This document shows positions 41,103 through 52,320 of a DNA stretch of 64,000 nt, piece after piece; position 1 is the stretch's first letter; each line of letters begins with the position of its first letter. Location of the stretch: positions 1-64,000 of the forward strand of contig BBZN01000021.1 of NCBI GenBank assembly GCA_001304855.1, in the 5' to 3' direction. The notes under the pieces were generated by a model. It saw nothing but the letters and a program-made list of their open reading frames with translations. It searched no databases and had not been told where the DNA came from. Source of the stretch: Clostridia bacterium UC5.1-1D2 (GTDB taxonomy: Bacteria > Bacillota > Clostridia > Lachnospirales > Lachnospiraceae). A program made the position numbers and the translations under genes.

Positions 41103-43087
41103 TTAAAACCACCAGTTGGTAACATTCAGAGTCATAGTGTGGCAGCAGGCGATAATGGCGAACATGATGGTATTAATCAATGCTCCAGGTAAATCTTGCC
41201 TGTCTTTAAGTAAAGGCGTCTGCTGATAATGGTACACACAGTCTGCACAATAAAGAGGCTCCAGGTCTGCATAACGCGGGCGCTGTTTAAGGGAACCTTG
41301 CCTACCTGGGCAAAGGTAGAGTACTGGTAGACCCACAGGCAAAAGAGGCCGATACTGTTGACCACGCACATGAGAGCTGTATTCACCCATTCCTTGCGGC
41401 CTTTTATCATTCGCCCGATGTTCTGTGTAAAGGAATTTCCAAAGAAGAAGATTCCGTACAACAGCATGAAGCGGAAGGATATCAGGAAGGGCTCCCTGGC
41501 AGGCCATCTGATAACATAGTTCCCCAGCCTGAATTCCGTGTCAAAGAAGAAGCTTCCAAAACCTACGATAGCATAGCCGACGCTACGGAGCAGCATGCCA
41601 GAAGAATGGTTTTGCCCAGGTTCCTGAGATCGATTTTCATGTTCCACTGGGAGGGAGGCATAGTCTTTCTTCCATTGGACATAGTGTAACGGATGAAGAA
41701 CAGCAGTACAGTTACCAGTCCTGCAGAGGCGGACCACAGGGCCTGTTCCAGGAGCAGTCCCTGGGGCCAGATTCTGGTTCCAAACAAGCTTCTGGCGGCG
41801 AACGTCTCACCTTTGTGCCCGCCGATCCACATTGCCAGCTTCATCATGTAGAGAATGGGTATGAAGGCGCCTACAGACATAAAAGCCCAGTAGAGGAATT
41901 TTGTAAAGGCTGTCTGGGGAGGCGCAGGCATGTACACATCCTCAGGAGACTTCACAAGCAGAGAACCGAAATAGCCGGTGGTCAGCATCAGACAGCAGGC
42001 GGAGAATACGGAGCAGAAGAAGCCCGCCATGCCCAGAACCGACAGGATCATGGTGTACTGGCCTGTGAGGCTGCCGGGGGACATGGGATTGGGGGCCTCA
42101 AATGCGTGCTGGAAGAAATCGATGGAGTTGCGTGTGGAGGCAGGAGAATAGGGATTTACCATATGAATTTCGTGGGGCTGGTAAAGGGCCCGGATGTATT
42201 CCTCCTGAGAGCCGTCCACAGTTCCGGAATAAATTTTTCCTATTTCCACGGTATCATTTTCCGTCAGATTATAATTGTCCAGCTCATTGATAAAGGTGCG
42301 GGCGTTGTCAGAGCGGTAGAATGTCCATGGACCTCCGGCTTCCGTTGTGTAATTGTTCTCGTCGAATGTACCTGCGCTTACGCCGTAGTGAACGTCATAG
42401 GCTAAAGGTATTTCGTCCCCGCTGTCCACCTGATCGTCAGGATTGTAGTTGAGATGATCCAGCCATTTTCCATTGACGGCCAGCTGCTGGTTACCCATAA
42501 GGAATACGGCCGATACTTTGTTTTCTCCGCCTAAGTATTCCTGGATTTTATAGTAGGCATAGCAGGCGTCTGCCGTTTTGCCTCCCAGGGAGTGCCCCTG
42601 GATTCCGATCTGGGATTTATCCACAAAGGCCAGATTGTTGTACACAAACTCTACAACATCCGCCATTCCCGAGGTGGGCGCGGTGGTGATATCCTCAAAG
42701 TCGCTGCCTGGATTGGCTGTTACCAGGAAGAAGGCGTCCATAGGATTTTCTTTCCAGTTGGATGCGTCCCCGTGACCGTCGCAATCCATGGTGATTGCCA
42801 CAAATCCCCGCTTTGCCAGCTCCAGGGAGATGAAATTCTGGCTCTCACGTCCGTTGTAACTGCCGTGGAGCGTTATGACGCAGGGGGCGGGATTTTCGGG
42901 AGTGGCGGTCTTGGGCTGGAAAATTGTACAGCCGATGGTATTTCCTTTGTTGTCCAGTATCTTGATATCCTTTGTAATGACAGAGCCGAAATTGCTGTCA
43001 ATCAAACTGGTGCCGACGATGGAAATCAGGCAGACCAGCATGGAGATCAGAAGAAATCTTTGCGTAAAATTTCCGGTTTAACTTCAT
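41103..43087 (-). CDS. Alpha/beta hydrolase with C-terminal multi-pass membrane domain (frameshifted)
   Basis: About 660 residues. After a transmembrane segment near residues 12-30, an alpha/beta-hydrolase domain (about 40-330) is exported: oxyanion strand VITLHGSYNGRE and nucleophile elbow GIQGHSLGGKTAD. From about residue 370 seven or more hydrophobic helices follow (ILSVLGMAGFFCSVFSACCL, ILYMMKLAMWIGG and others) to the C-terminus MTLNVTNWWF. Breaks near 43060, 41590 and 41190 are each repaired by one base; the first moves the start to MKLNRKFYAQ at 43087. Proteins of this layout occur in Clostridia without known substrate. Isolated gene, no evident operon. Confidence 0.82.
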
Positions 43088-43226
43088 CTTTTTATACCTT
43101 CACTTTCTTTTTCATACGTTACGTGTGCCCTTCAGGAGGTCTGAAAATGCCATCCGCCTGTACTCACATCGTAAGCTGGCGGAAATTACAGTTCAGACGT
43201 AGTTTGGTTCCATATTGAGGTGGGAA

Positions 43227-44501
43227 TCATTGGGTTACAATCACAGACACGCCGTCGGGAATCAGCGTAATACCGCCATCATCCCTTCCCAGGAACCGGT
43301 CCGCTATTTGAAGCGCCTGCTCTACCGTCCGGGCAGGAGTCATATGCAGCTGGGTAACGATCTCGTCGGGCGCCTCCGATACATAGATAATCCTGGCCTT
43401 TTTCAGAACACGGGCAAAAATCTGGGACTGCCACTGGTCAGGAACTGTATCCTGGGAGGAGTGTGTAAAAACCGGTCAAGCAGTTTGTCTTCCTCAGGTT
43501 CGTCCCGAAAGGTTTCAAAAAATACCTGGCCTCCATGTCCGTCCTCTGATTTGGCAATCATAATGATTACGCTCCCGGTTTCACTGTGGCCTCGGCGGCA
43601 GTCATTCCCTTTACGGCCTGGTAGATGTTCTGATCCAGAGGATACCCGCCGTTGGTGGATATGACAATGTCAGCGGGAACCGCCCCGGTTCTGCACCATT
43701 GATTGAGAAATTCCCTGCCCCTTCTGTGAGCCTGGTCACAGCCTCCGGCCACTGCATGGACAATTTCTTTGTTCTGATTCAGAACTACATTGACAATAAA
43801 AGCCAGCCCTGCCTTTTCCGCTCCAAAGAGCATATCCCTGTGGATGGGATTATTCTCAATTATTCCGGTTCGTGAATAAGGACTGTCTATGAAGGCAGAA
43901 CAGTGGTTGTAAAGTACGGTTTCTCTGGCAGCAATGCCTGGAAGAACACTTTTGCGCCCGCCGGAGAAGCCTGCGAAAAAGTGGGGTTCAATAAATCCTT
44001 CCGCGCACAATAGATCCGCCTCCACCGCAATCCGGTTCAGGAGCAGCCTTCCGCCTGAGGCAGAACGCCCAGATCCGCCATGTCTTCTTTTCGGGTGCAG
44101 TCATGGATAAGAATTTTCTCATCCCTCACAATATCCTCGCCGAACTTATAAACCAGCTCTTTCTTTGATGTACCCCTGTGGCAGCCGGTTGCAATGAGAA
44201 TTGTGATGTCCGCCCGGGGATTTCCCTGCCGTATTTCCGCCAGCATAGCCGGTATAATCAGTTTGCTGGGTACAGGGCGTGTGTGGTCGCTGGCAATGAT
44301 CACAACCTTATGCTTGTCTTTTGCCAGTTGGGAGAGCCTGGGTGAATCCACCGGGTGCATAAGAGCTTCGCAGATTAGATCTTCCTGGCGTTTGCCGGGC
44401 TGCACCAAGTGAAGCCTGGATTCCAGAATTCCACAAATGCGGTGTTTGGGCAAATCGGCTTTGATAGTTCCTCTTCCGTAGGGTAAGTTGAACGTACTCA
44501 T
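43227..44501 (-). CDS. larA: LarA family nickel-dependent racemase (frameshifted)
   Basis: About 425 residues, family DUF2088/COG3875. Markers are MSTFNLPYGRG, VIIASDHTRPVPSKLI, ATGCHRGTSKKEL and EPHFFAGFSGGRKSVLPGIA, the last with nickel-pincer cofactor contacts. LarA interconverts lactate enantiomers; relatives racemise other 2-hydroxy acids, so the substrate is not certain. Breaks near 44048, 43578 and 43455 are each repaired by one base; the last restores QDTVPDQWQSQIFARVL and the end VSVIVTQ. The start at 44501 has AAGGAGG close by. The cofactor genes larB, larC and larE are not in the window. Divergent from a PrpR-like regulator. Confidence 0.9.
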
Positions 44502-44543
44502 ATTCCCTCCTTTGATGTATTTCAATATGTAACCTATAGTCAA

Positions 44544-44648
44544 ATATTACAAAAAAACAAATGTAATATCAATTGGCATATAGTTTTTATTTGAAACGAA
44601 AAGGAGAAAAAAGGAGACAAAATCGTAACAATATGATACAATAGTTAC
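44544..44648. promoter_or_regulatory. Divergent larA/regulator control region with two inverted repeats
   Basis: ATATTAC-N12-GTAATAT (44544-44569) and GTAAC-N14-GTTAC (44625-44648) share the GTAAC/GTTAC core and lie between the two divergent start codons, about 45 bases from larA and 70 bases from the regulator. They are plausible binding sites for the regulator. The region is strongly AT-rich. Confidence 0.5.
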
Positions 44649-44715
44649 AAAATACGACAGTGATTTTAGCGGATAACTACCAGAAACTAAAAAGACAGAC
44701 AAAGGAAGACAAAAT

Positions 44716-46481
44716 ATGGAAAAAAGATAAAAATATTGGGGATTGCTCCCTACGAGGCGTTGAAGGCTGCTATGATGAAGATAGCGGAAAAACGTACAGA
44801 TTTCACAATGGACATTTATATGGGGAACATGAAGGCCGGAGTGGATATTGCCAAGTTTCATGAGAATGAGAACTATGATGTAATTATATCCAGGGGGGCC
44901 ACTTCAAGGCTCATAAAGGCGGCTGTACATATACCTGTGGTGGCGGTAAATTTTTCGGCCTATGATATTTTAAGGGCTATGAAACTGGCGGAAAATTATC
45001 CCCACAAATACGCGATTGTGGGTTTTCCCGGAATCACGAAAATTGCCCGCGTTCTCTGCGATCTGCTCCAGAGAGATATCGATATAGTCACCATATATCA
45101 CGAGGAGGATGCCAGGGATGTGCTTAAGGATTTAAAGAACCGGGGATTTTCCATGGTTATCTGCGGGACCATAGGGCCGAACACGCCAAGGAAACCGGGC
45201 TGTCCAGTATCCTGATTCATTCCGGGGAGGAAAGCATAGAGGAGGCCTTTGACCAGGCAGTGGAGATAAGCCGGGGATATGCCTATATGAGGGAGAGAAA
45301 GCTTCTGTACGAGAAGATACTGGAACAGGAGGCGGGCAGCGTATATCTTTTTGACAGCGGAAAAAACTGTGCTTTACCAATTGGAAGGGGGAAGGAAAAA
45401 GTATCGAGGCCCTGCTCAAAATCGAGATGGATGAGCTTCCGGAGGAGGGCTATACCAAGATTAACACAGTGAAAAATACGCTCTACACTATCAGGGGAGA
45501 ATGGCTGGAAATTTCCGGAGCCAGATATGCCCTTTTCCGTCTGGAAGAGGAGAAGATGGCTGTAACTACTAACCGCTGCGGTATTTTTTATTCCACAAAG
45601 AAACAGGCGGAAACCTATTATTACAATAGTTTTTATGGAGCTTCAGGGGCGCTGGGAGCCATGGGAGGAGAGATAGAGAAACTTTTTAATACTTCAGACA
45701 CGGTTATGCTCATAGGCGAGGAGGGAAGCGGAAAAGATCTCATAGCCCGCTATATTTATATGCACAGTCTGCTCTGCCATAATACCTTTATCACCATAGA
45801 CTGTGAGCTGGTGAATGACAAAAGCTGGGCGTTTTTGATGAACGGCTCCGGTTCCCCGTTTATTGAGAGCAACCAGACGTTTTATATCAGAAATCTGGAC
45901 AAACTTTCAGAGGCCAGATGCAGGCAGCTGCTATCTGTCTTTTTGGACAGAAGCCTTCACAAGAGAAACCGAATTATATTTTCAGCCATGAGGGAGAAGG
46001 AGGGTAGGGTTTCAGACCGAATCGTCCGGTTCATCAACCAGTTTTCCTGCTATACGGTTCAGCTTCCCTCACTCCGGGAGCGCAGGGAAGAGATTCCCGT
46101 TCTGGCCAGCCTTTACATAGGGAGGAAGAACGGGGAGCTGGCAAAACAGATTATTGGCTTTGAGCCGGCGGGGCGGAACTGCTGCAGCAGTACTCATGGC
46201 CTTATAATTACATCCAGCTTAAGCGGATCCTGGATGGGCTGGCTGCTGTGACGGACACCTCCTATATCAGCCTGTTTCATGTAAAGCAGCTTCTGGACCG
46301 GGAGGAGCTGGGAGCTGCAAGAGAGGAAGAGGAGGCAGGGTTCGATTTTAACAGGACGCTGGATGAGATTAACAGAGACATTATCAGAAGGGAGCTGATA
46401 CGTATGAAGGGGAATCAGACGGCAGTGGCAAAAAAGCTGGGAATCAGCAGGACTACACTGTGGAGGTACTCGAAAGAATGA
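44716..46481 (+). CDS. PrpR-like sensor/AAA+/Fis regulator without sigma-54 motif (frameshifted)
   Basis: About 588 residues in three parts. A PrpR_N-type sensor (ILGIAPYEALKAAM.., DVIISRGATSRLIK, IPVVAVNFSAYDILRAMKLA) covers about 1-180; an AAA+ domain has the Walker A loop LIGEEGSGKDLIARYIY; the C-terminus is a Fis-type helix-turn-helix, MKGNQTAVAKKLGISRTTLWRY. The GAFTGA loop that contacts sigma-54 is absent and the AAA+ domain is short, so it probably does not act through sigma-54. Breaks near 44730, 45175, 45370 and 46172 are each repaired by one base. It likely senses a small acid and controls the divergent larA. Confidence 0.85.
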
Positions 46482-46490
46482 GGGGAGGAT

Positions 46491-46981
46491 CTAAAGTGTG
46501 ATATAATGGGGGATTATATCCTCATATCTTCCGTCTTTCATGTGGAATCCCCCGGGGATGCTTCCCAGCTGTGTGAAGCCTAATTTTTTATATAAGTGGA
46601 GGGCGGGAGCGTTGGTTTTTACCACTGCGTTGAACTGCAGGATGCCAAATCCCAGATCCTTTGCCTTTGCCATACAGTGGGTTACCAGCGTTTCACCGAT
46701 ATGGAGCCCCCGCAGGCCTGATTTGACGGCATAGCTTGCATTGCAGATGTGGCCGCACCGGCCTACATTGTTAGGATGGAGAATGTACAAACCCACAATT
46801 TCTCCAGTATCCGAATCCCTGCCGATTCCTGTGAAAGACTGCCCGGAGAAAAGGCGTCTCCGGTGGGTTCTGTGAGCAGTTCTGTCTGTGGAAAAGCGGC
46901 CCCCTCCTCCACCACACAGTTCCAGATTTGGATGGCTTCGGCGGTGTCCGCAGATGTATAAGGGCGAATTTCTATGTTCAT
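46491..46981 (-). CDS. GNAT family N-acetyltransferase (one frameshift)
   Basis: About 163 residues with the GNAT fold: MNIEIRPYTSADTAEAIQIWN at the N-terminus, the acetyl-CoA loop (SGLRGLHIGETLV) and NAPALHLYKKLGFTQLG near the C-terminus. It transfers an acetyl group to an unknown amine. The break near 46850 is repaired by one T, restoring GDAFFSGQSFTGIG. ATG 46981 follows GAGGTG. Convergent with the PrpR-like gene, with only ten bases between the stops. Confidence 0.87.
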
Positions 46982-47021
46982 GTTTGTCACCTCAGGATTA
47001 AAAAAATGATTTTATTAACGA

Positions 47022-47345
47022 TTAAAGGTTCCGGCAATACCTTTTTATTTTAAACTTTGTCCAGTGGAATGTCAAATAAAAGTGCGCATGGGGCTGCGGC
47101 TTCCTGAAGGTTAACGGCATCGCTGTTTCTTTTGCGATTACTTTAAGCTCTAATTCTTTATTATAACTATCAATATTAATGATTGGGTGTGCAGCGAGAT
47201 TTCCCAAACCTTTAATATAAAGCAGTTCTTCTTATTCAGCACTTGCTATTAGTTTTGTATGGGCGCAGATATTCTCAACTGCATTTTTATCATGATAGAT
47301 GTCCCTTAATACAATTACCTTTTGAAGCAAATCATATATTAAAAT
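47022..47345 (-). pseudogene. AT-rich remnant of an unrecognised gene
   Basis: On the minus strand a readable frame gives VIVLRDIYHDKNAVENIC.. then a stop (47234-47232), then EELLYIKGLGNLAAHPIINI and ETAMPLTFRK, after which sense is lost. There is no credible start, and the base composition is much more AT-rich than the flanking genes. It looks like a decayed fragment of transferred DNA beside a tRNA cluster. I do not recognise the family. Confidence 0.4.
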
Positions 47346-47463
47346 AGTATATGGAAGGAGCCGCCCAAAAGAATATACTTCCTGTCAGAGAAGGGGGAGA
47401 GGAGTCGCCAATAGCCCGCCCTGACTCAGCAGTGAGAAACTGCCTGCAACCGTTTGGAGAACG

Positions 47464-47504
47464 CAAAAGGCTGGAACCCCCGATAAATCCAGGAAATTCC
47501 AGCC
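47464..47504 (-). terminator. Terminator of the tRNA cluster
   Basis: GGCTGGAA (47469-47476) and TTCCAGCC (47497-47504) form a stem with a 20-base loop; on the minus strand it is followed by TTTT, just after tRNA-Gly(GCC). Confidence 0.75.
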
Positions 47505-47513
47505 AATAAAAAG

Positions 47514-47585
47514 AGCGCGAGACGGGATTCGAACCCGCGACCCTCGCCTTGGCAAGGCGATACTCCACCACTGAGCCACTCGCGC
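47514..47585 (-). tRNA. tRNA-Gly (GCC anticodon)
   Basis: Read on the minus strand it opens GCGCGAGTGGCTCAG, has TTGCCAA in the anticodon loop, GGTTCGAATCC in the T arm, and a matching acceptor CTCGCGC with T as discriminator. CCA is not encoded. Third gene of the cluster. Confidence 0.96.
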
Positions 47586-47607
47586 ATAAAAAGAGTATTT
47601 AATTAAA

Positions 47608-47678
47608 AGCAGGTGATGGGAATCGAACCCACGTATCTAGCTTGGAAGGCTAGTGTTCTACCATTGAACTACACCTGC
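47608..47678 (-). tRNA. tRNA-Gly (TCC anticodon)
   Basis: Opens GCAGGTGTAGTTCAATGG, anticodon loop CTTCCAA, T arm GGGTTCGATTCCC, acceptor closing CACCTGC. CCA is not encoded. Second gene of the cluster. Confidence 0.96.
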
Positions 47679-47681
47679 ATA

Positions 47682-47754
<73 letters not shown>

Positions 47755-47788
47755 TTATGAGCTTGCCGGTACACCCGACAACGCTAAT

Positions 47789-47817
47789 ATTTTACCCAGT
47801 TTCCCACTAAATGTCAA
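47789..47817 (-). promoter_or_regulatory. Promoter of the Phe-Gly-Gly tRNA cluster
   Basis: On the minus strand TTGACA (47817-47812) and TAAAAT (47794-47789) are 17 bases apart, upstream of tRNA-Phe. Confidence 0.88.
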
Positions 47818-47986
47818 TAGATTTTTAAAATTTTCTGGATATCTGGATATGGCGGTATTTGAAAGTGACAGTTCAGACGGTGGGAAAAGGGGTGCAAAAG
47901 CGGTTTGAAGGCTCCGCCTAATAAGCTTAAAATTACCCCCTCCGTCCCGAATGTTATAAACAATATTAGATTGTGTCGGCGAATTG

Positions 47987-48015
47987 TTGATTTAATACCT
48001 GCCCTCCATTATAAT
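47987..48015 (+). promoter_or_regulatory. Promoter of the AraC-type regulator
   Basis: TTGATT (47987-47992) and TATAAT (48010-48015) with a 17-base spacer, 70 bases before the start codon. Confidence 0.7.
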
Positions 48016-48085
48016 AATAAAGAATTCTGCCATACAGCAGGGATATGTACAAAATAACAGGCAGTGCGGGGATGGGTGACAAAGT

Positions 48086-50370
48086 ATGACTAAGGACAAA
48101 GGGGTTAATTCTAAATTTAATTTAGTGGGAAAGTATAAATTTAAGAGTGTGTTTGTGAGGATTCTGATCTTCCTTCTGCTTTATTCGTCCCTTCTCCTGA
48201 CAGTGCTCTATACATATAATCGTTACATTATGCGGAAAAATGTGGAGCAGAGACTGGAAATCCGGACCCTTGCAGTTCTGGAAAAGACCCGGGAGGGTAT
48301 AGACAGAGAGCTTCATAATCTCTCCAATCAGATGGTACAGTTGTCAAAGGATGAATACATACGGGCCGTGATGACAGCGCCAAATATCAAAAATTCAGAC
48401 CGTAATTATAACATTGTATATCAACTCCAGTCGGTAAAACTGGTCAATGACCTGGTAAGCGGAGCTTTTTTATATCTTCCCAGCGACGATACCTTTTACA
48501 GCAGCGAGGGGGTGGCAGTAAAAGCGGAGCAGTACAAGGGGACGGGTCAGATAAGCCGGCTTTTAGAATTTTGTAGAAATGCTAAGGAGGAAGTAGGGAA
48601 ACAGCAGTTTGTTTCGATAGGAAAGACACAGTATCTGCTGCTTCACGCTCCGGTTTTTACGACAGGGTGTTGGGAGTGCTGGCTTTCCAGATTGATTCCA
48701 ACTACCTGAATTCTATTATCGAGGGAAAAGGAGAAACCGGGAAGGGGAATACCATATGGACCTTTGACAGGGAGGGTTATCCGGTATTTCCCTCCCAGAT
48801 CGGATACCCGGAGGAACTGACGCCGGAGACTGTAACCCACATGCCCAGTTCCTCCGAGCTGCCGCCGGGAATGAGAGGCGGTTACTATAAGCTGATTTCG
48901 GAACAAAACGGCTGGCAGTATATTCTCAGAACTGATGCGGATCTTTTTCAAATGGAGGCCTCCGCTATTGACGGAGGCCTGCTGCTCATTGTCCTGGCTC
49001 TAGGGGTGTTTTGCATTCTGTTTTCCGTCTATCTGTCCAGAAGCGTATACCTTCCCATACACAAGTTGATCGGAATTGCAGATCAGGAGGTAAATGGCGA
49101 GGGGGAGACGGTCCCTCAAAATGAATTGGAGCTTTTGGAGAAAAGCGTCAGCTATACTGTGATGCGCAATCAGGAAATGAAGCATTTTCTGCAGAATATT
49201 AAACCGGCTATGATATCTGATACATTCCGAAATCTTCTGCTTGGCCATGAGATTGATGCTGAAAAGCTGGACGCAACCTTTGCTGCCCTGGGAACAGAAT
49301 TCAGTACCAGGCTCAATTATACGCTGGTAATTATTTCCCTGACATCAGAGGACAGGGCGTTTTCTCTTCTGGAGTGTAATATCCTTCTGCACCGGCTGGA
49401 GCAGGAGTTTACGGCCTACGCCCAAGGGCGTTACATATGCAGTTTTGTCCATATGCTGGAAAACAGTCATATGGCGGTGGTTATGGGTTTTCCAAAGACG
49501 GTGTCTGCAAAACAGATTCTTGGCTGGAAGGATGAGCAGGAGCGGCGGATACAGGATATATGCAGTGATTATCCGGTGCGGCTTCTGACAGGCAGCTCCA
49601 GATATTTGATGGGTATTACAGAGCTTTATAGAAATTTTTCGCTGATTTGCCAGGATTTGAAGTATAAAATTTACCTTCAGGACCGCAGCGCGGAAAAGAA
49701 CTCCGCCCCGCTTATGGAACCGGACAGGCAGCTGATAATTAATACATTCTCCTCCTTAAAAGAGAAAATTGATAACGGCGAGGAGGAGGAGGCCAGGGCT
49801 TTGGTTGCAGAGGTGGCGGGACAACTGCTGGATCATAAAAATACGCCTGAGGAGTTGAAGGCGTTTGCGGTCCACTGGTGGGAGGCGGTGATGAAGGAGT
49901 TGATACCTTTGGATGTATTTAACAGGGATGAGCTTTACAATCAGAGGACGCAGCTGTTTGATTCACTGGATAACAGGGAGCTGTTTCAGACGCAGCTGGA
50001 ACGTTTTAACAATCATGTAATAGATGGAATCAAATCCAATTCCCGCAAATTAAAGCGCAGATATGTGGAGAGAGCCAGGCAGTATATCGAGGAACATTAC
50101 AGCGAGTCAGATCTTTCCCTTTCAGCCATATCCGAATTTTTGGGAATCAGCCAGAGCTATATGAGCACCCAATTTAAAAAGGAAACCGGGACAAATTTTA
50201 TTGAATATTTGAACCGCTACCGTATTGAGAGAAGCAAGCTGCTGCTGCAGATGACGGAAATGACCATCGAGGAGGTAGGATTTAAGACGGGATTTTCCAG
50301 CGCGAAGAATTTTATACGGGTATTTAAGAAATATGAAGGAATATCTCCGGGTACGTACAGAGAGCAGTAG
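48086..50370 (+). CDS. Membrane-anchored AraC family regulator (one frameshift)
   Basis: About 761 residues. Two transmembrane helices (about 26-46, ILIFLLLYSSLLLTVLYTY, and about 295-315, LLLIVLALGVFCILFSVYLS) enclose an extracytoplasmic Cache-like sensor; a HAMP-like linker follows, then a long central domain, and a C-terminal AraC double helix-turn-helix (SLSAISEFLGISQSYMSTQF, then IEEVGFKTGFSSAKNFIRVF). This YesN-like type lets a membrane sensor bind DNA directly. The break near 48655 is repaired by one T, giving HAPVFYDRVLGVLAFQID. It lies immediately upstream of the TRAP operon and is the probable activator of it. Confidence 0.92.
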
Positions 50371-50379
50371 CCGGGGAAG

Positions 50380-50431
50380 AAAAAGGCATTGCCGGAGAGA
50401 GGAATGAAGAACTTCCAGGCAATGCTTTTTT
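50380..50431 (+). terminator. Terminator of the AraC-type regulator gene
   Basis: AAAAAGGCATTGCC pairs with GGCAATGCTTTTTT; it starts ten bases after the stop and separates the regulator from the TRAP operon. Confidence 0.88.
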
Positions 50432-50542
50432 GATGCTTCCCAGGCGGCAGGCAAGAGACAATTTTTTTAAAGCCGTACCCATTTTTTCTGAAATGGGAGT
50501 AAAGGCGCAAAATTTGAGAACATTATGTGAAAAAAGGGGCAT

Positions 50543-50571
50543 TTATTTTCTTAACGAAATCTTTATATAAT
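50543..50571 (+). promoter_or_regulatory. Probable activator-dependent promoter of the TRAP operon
   Basis: TATAAT at 50566-50571 is perfect, but the -35 position reads TTATTT. A strong -10 with a poor -35 fits a promoter that needs an activator, such as the adjacent AraC-type protein. Confidence 0.45.
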
Positions 50572-50647
50572 GGACCTGTGCCACAGATGCTGGCAGAGAA
50601 ACCCGAAAACAAAAACAAATATCTTTAGAGAAGGGGGATACAATCAA

Positions 50648-51732
50648 ATGAAAAAAAGAGTGGTATCTACAATTTTAACGGCAGCGCTTGTAGGCAGTAT
50701 GCTGGCGGGCTGCGGTTCATCTGCATCTGACAACAGTACAACAACGGCTTCGGCAGGAAACGGAGAAAGCACAACCGCAGCGGCTGCAGAGACGCAGGCT
50801 GCTCCCGGACAGGTGCTTGAGCTCAGCCTTGCAGATGCGCAGCCTGATGGATGCGCCTGCAATCTGTCTATGAAAGCCATGGTGGAAGAGATTGGGGAGA
50901 AGTCCGGCGGAAGCATGAAGGTAACCTACTATCCTAACAGCCAGCTGGGCAACGAGAGGGATCTGGCGGAAGGCGTAATGGCCGGAACCGTGGATATGGC
51001 GTGGGTGTCCTGCGCAGTTATGCAGAATTTTGATGACAGCTTTGCAATTTTTTCTCTTCCTTTCATATTTAAGAATTACGATCATGTACATGCCTATGGA
51101 AACAGCGATCTGGGAAGACAGGTATTCGGAAAGCTGGAGAATTCCAGCAAAATCAAGGTGCTTGGGCTGTTTGACCAGGGCTTCCGCTGGATTTGGACCA
51201 CCAATAAAGAGGTAAAGACACTCAATGATTTATCTGGACTGAAGATTCGTACACCTGAATCGGATGTATACACTCAGACGTTCACACTGCTGGGAACCAA
51301 CCGACGCCTATGGCATTTGGGGATTTGTTCACTGCTTTGCAGACAGGCGTAGTGGAGGGATACGAGGTGAATCCGGAGTCCACATGGAGCAACGGAACCT
51401 ATGAGGCTATTAAATATGGTGCAAAGAGCAACCACATTTTTGCAGGCTCTGTTCTTTTTATTTCCCAGAATGCCTATGACCGCCTGAATGATGAACAGAA
51501 GAAGGTGTTGGAGGAAGCGGCGGCCAATGCGGTTGTATACAATAATCAGGTGGCCCAGGAAAGCGAAGCCGAGTACGAGAAAAAGCTGGTGGAGGCCGGT
51601 CTGACCATTAACAGCCTGGACGAGGGAGAACAGGAAAAGTTTGCCGCGGCAGTACAGCCTTTGTATGAAAAATATTATGACATGGTTGGCGGTAAGGAGT
51701 ACGTGGATCAGGTCAGCAGCATGGAATATTAG
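50648..51732 (+). CDS. dctP: TRAP transporter substrate-binding lipoprotein, DctP family (one frameshift)
   Basis: Extracytoplasmic binding protein that delivers a carboxylate to the DctQM channel. About 361 residues: signal with lipobox LAGC near residue 22, a Thr/Ser/Ala-rich tether, then the DctP domain with YYPNSQLGNERDLAEGVMAG and GLKIRTPESDVYTQTF, the latter including the conserved Arg that binds a substrate carboxylate. The break near 51300 is repaired by one base, giving GTNPTPMAFGDLFTALQTGVVEG. Start 50648 follows AGAAGGGGG. First gene of the operon. Confidence 0.93.
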
Positions 51733-51801
51733 TTTCAATGAAATCCGCTTCCTTCCCGCCGGTGAAGGAAAGCGGATTCTACATATAGAAGGAGATTGAC
51801 A

Positions 51802-52320
51802 ATGAAAAAGTTTTTCAAAGTATTCGATATGGCGGTGAATCTGCTTATGATAGCCTGCTCCCTGGGGTTTGTGGGGCTGGCGTTTGTACAGGTTATCTGC
51901 CGGTTTGTATTAAATTCGTCCCTCACCTGGTCGGAGGAGCTTTGCCGGTATCTGTTTGTGGAGATGGTATTTCTGGGAGCGGGCGTATGTGTTCTGGAGA
52001 AGAAGCACGCCGCAGTTGATATCGTGATCAAACTGCTTCCGGAAAAAGTACGAAAGTATTATCAGGCAGTTCTGGACGGTATAGTGGTGGTCACAGGTAT
52101 TCTGATTACATATTTCGGATTTAAGTTTGCCTGCGGAGCTGTGGGGCAGACTTCCCCGGCGCTCAGGCTTCCCTATCAGTATATTTACTCAGGGATCGTC
52201 CTGGGCGGGGCAGTTCTTGCGGTTGACGGACTCAGAAATCTGTACACTACTCTTACCAACCGTATTACCTACCACAGTTACATTAACCCTGAACTGAATG
52301 AGAAAAGGGAGGCGGAGTGA
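51802..52320 (+). CDS. dctQ: TRAP transporter small permease, DctQ family
   Basis: An intact protein of about 172 residues with four transmembrane helices (VNLLMIACSLGFVGLAFVQV first) and the DctQ signature RFVLNSSLTWSEELCRYLFVEMVFLGAG. Forms the membrane unit with DctM. The ATG follows AAGGAG; its stop overlaps the dctM start. Confidence 0.93.
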   Translation: MKKFFKVFDMAVNLLMIACSLGFVGLAFVQVICRFVLNSSLTWSEELCRYLFVEMVFLGAGVCVLEKKHAAVDIVIKLLPEKVRKYYQAVLDGIVVVTGILITYFGFKFACGAVGQTSPALRLPYQYIYSGIVLGGAVLAVDGLRNLYTTLTNRITYHSYINPELNEKREAE

